A stretch of 62,603 bases of DNA, taken from assembly GCA_002328835.1 (NCBI GenBank), contig DCWN01000001.1, forward strand, positions 54,630 to 117,232. The letters are read 5' to 3'. How positions within the stretch are numbered: the first letter of the stretch is position 1; the number at the start of each line of letters is the position of its first letter. The notes beneath the pieces are model-generated. The model ran no database searches. It saw only the letters and a program-made list of their open reading frames with translations, and had not been told where the DNA came from. The position numbers and the translations under genes were made by a program. Shown in pieces: positions 61,827 to 62,603 of this stretch. The DNA comes from Acidobacteria bacterium UBA2161 (lineage in GTDB: Bacteria; Acidobacteriota; Vicinamibacteria; Vicinamibacterales; UBA823).

Positions 61827-62603
61827 CTAGTCGAGGCCGGCGCGCTGTCGAATCTCTGCCGCCAGCCGGTCGAGACCCTCAGCCTGGCTCTTCATCTGTT
61901 CGGCCTGCGCCGACAGTTCCCCGAGTGCCGCGATGTTGCCGTTGAGCAGGCCCTCCTTGAGGCGTGCCAGGAGCCGGGTCGACTGCTCGAGGAGCGCGAC
62001 CGACCGTCGATGATGTTCTTGCGCTGCGGCGGGCGGCTGCACCCGCCTGAGGGCGGCGAGCGAAGACTCCTGCGCGTTCGCGAGTTGATCGAACGCGGTG
62101 GCGTCGCCCGTCGTGGCCTGGCTCAGGATCGCCATGGCCAGCTGCTCCGGATCGTCGGCTGACAGGCCGCCCCCCGCGCCGATCGCGTCCACTTGGGCGA
62201 AGTAGCTGGAGACAGCGTCGCGCTGCGGGTTCGCCGGCTCTGCCGCTGACAGCCGCTCCACAGGCGCCGGTGCAGGAGCTGGGCGCGGCGGTGTTGGTGA
62301 CGTCCGGGCCGGGGTCGGCGTCGACGCGGCGGGTGTGGAGGGTTCGGTGGTCGGTCCGGCGCCCACTGGCGCCGGCAGCCGTCGGGGTGTCGCGGCCGCT
62401 GCCGGTTCAGCCGGTGGTGCGCTCCGCTCGACGGCCGTGGCCACAACGCTCTCCGACACGGTCGCGGGCCGAGCCGACTCACGGCCGACGAAGTACCCAA
62501 AGCTCATCAGGCAGAGCACGAGCGCCCCGCCGCCTCCCCAGACGAGCCATCGCGGGACGGCGATCGTCGTCGAGGGCGTCGATGGCTGCGATGGCTGCGA
62601 TGG
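61827..62603 (-). CDS. Membrane-anchored Pro/Thr/Ala-rich protein with coiled-coil tail (5' end outside window)
   Basis: At least 258 residues, open to the right edge. A membrane helix (LVWGGGGALVLCLMSFGYFVG) precedes a long Pro/Ala/Thr-rich linker and a helical C-terminal part with coiled-coil character (RRSVALLEQSTRLLARLKEGLLNGNIAALGEL ... QAEQMKSQAEGLDRLAAEIR). The N-terminal part at the edge is a short CGATGGCTG repeat. No family recognised. Confidence 0.7.
   Translation of the reverse strand, partial: PSQPSQPSTPSTTIAVPRWLVWGGGGALVLCLMSFGYFVGRESARPATVSESVVATAVERSAPPAEPAAAATPRRLPAPVGAGPTTEPSTPAASTPTPARTSPTPPRPAPAPAPVERLSAAEPANPQRDAVSSYFAQVDAIGAGGGLSADDPEQLAMAILSQATTGDATAFDQLANAQESSLAALRRVQPPAAAQEHHRRSVALLEQSTRLLARLKEGLLNGNIAALGELSAQAEQMKSQAEGLDRLAAEIRQRAGLD

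Overview
This is a GC-rich bacterial chromosomal window with about 61 protein genes, no rRNA, tRNA or CRISPR, and short intergenic gaps. The best taxonomic guess is Acidobacteriota, probably Vicinamibacteria. This rests on gene content: a large MacB/FtsX-like permease ending in the D-x3-LRAE tail, a second permease remnant of the same kind, carboxypeptidase-regulatory-like and PEGA surface proteins, and a BlaR1 protease with HEAT repeats. It is an inference from gene style, not a computed placement.

Layout. 1-9 kb: a coiled-coil membrane protein tail, then a divergent aerobic benzoyl-CoA (box) cluster. The minus strand carries an acyl-CoA ligase and a tandem OsmC protein; the plus strand carries boxC, boxB, a 3-hydroxyacyl-CoA dehydrogenase and an enoyl-CoA hydratase. 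A 7Fe-type ferredoxin, nuoB and nuoI follow, well placed to supply or drain electrons; boxA and boxD are not in the window. 9-24 kb: envelope and housekeeping genes, including a TPR protein with two retropepsin-like domains, a Zn-peptidase/TolB/beta-barrel fusion, a decayed ECF sigma/anti-sigma pair, a TlpA thioredoxin, an RRM protein, an orphan ABC ATPase and a stand-alone LigD phosphoesterase.

24-28 kb holds one of the two most notable loci: a Na+/solute symporter, a radical SAM protein and an ATP-grasp enzyme in tight series. The radical SAM frame reaches a TGA. Read as selenocysteine, it gives the C-terminal tail C-U-A-E-P and stops eight residues later at TAG. Nineteen bases after the TGA is a 7-bp hairpin with apical loop AGGTC, very like the E. 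coli fdhF SECIS loop. The protein is therefore very probably a selenoprotein whose last residues ordinary gene calling would cut off.

28-42 kb: a secreted SurE, a YggX-like protein, a DHA2 efflux pump, a molybdopterin oxidoreductase, a DUF3810 protein and an ADOP-type permease. Then comes the second notable locus: a BlaI-type repressor, a BlaR1-type M56 sensor protease whose sensor domain is an array of about 11 HEAT repeats, and a secreted protein with a matching array. Both HEAT proteins end in an Asn-Pro repeat tail. Three copies of a 16-bp site TGCT-N8-AGCA lie upstream of the repressor (two) and of the secreted HEAT gene (one), which defines a likely self-contained regulon.

42-62.6 kb: a secreted RidA, a YIP1-like protein, a divergent M19 dipeptidase-like protein next to an Opu-type ABC transporter (permease fused to binding protein), an Rbs-type sugar/nucleoside ABC transporter, small redox and zinc-ribbon proteins, PEGA and DUF3014 proteins, galK-galT, an aquaporin, an EamA transporter, a Tat-exported PLP enzyme with a truncated metallo-beta-lactamase-fold gene behind it, and a partial membrane protein at the right edge.
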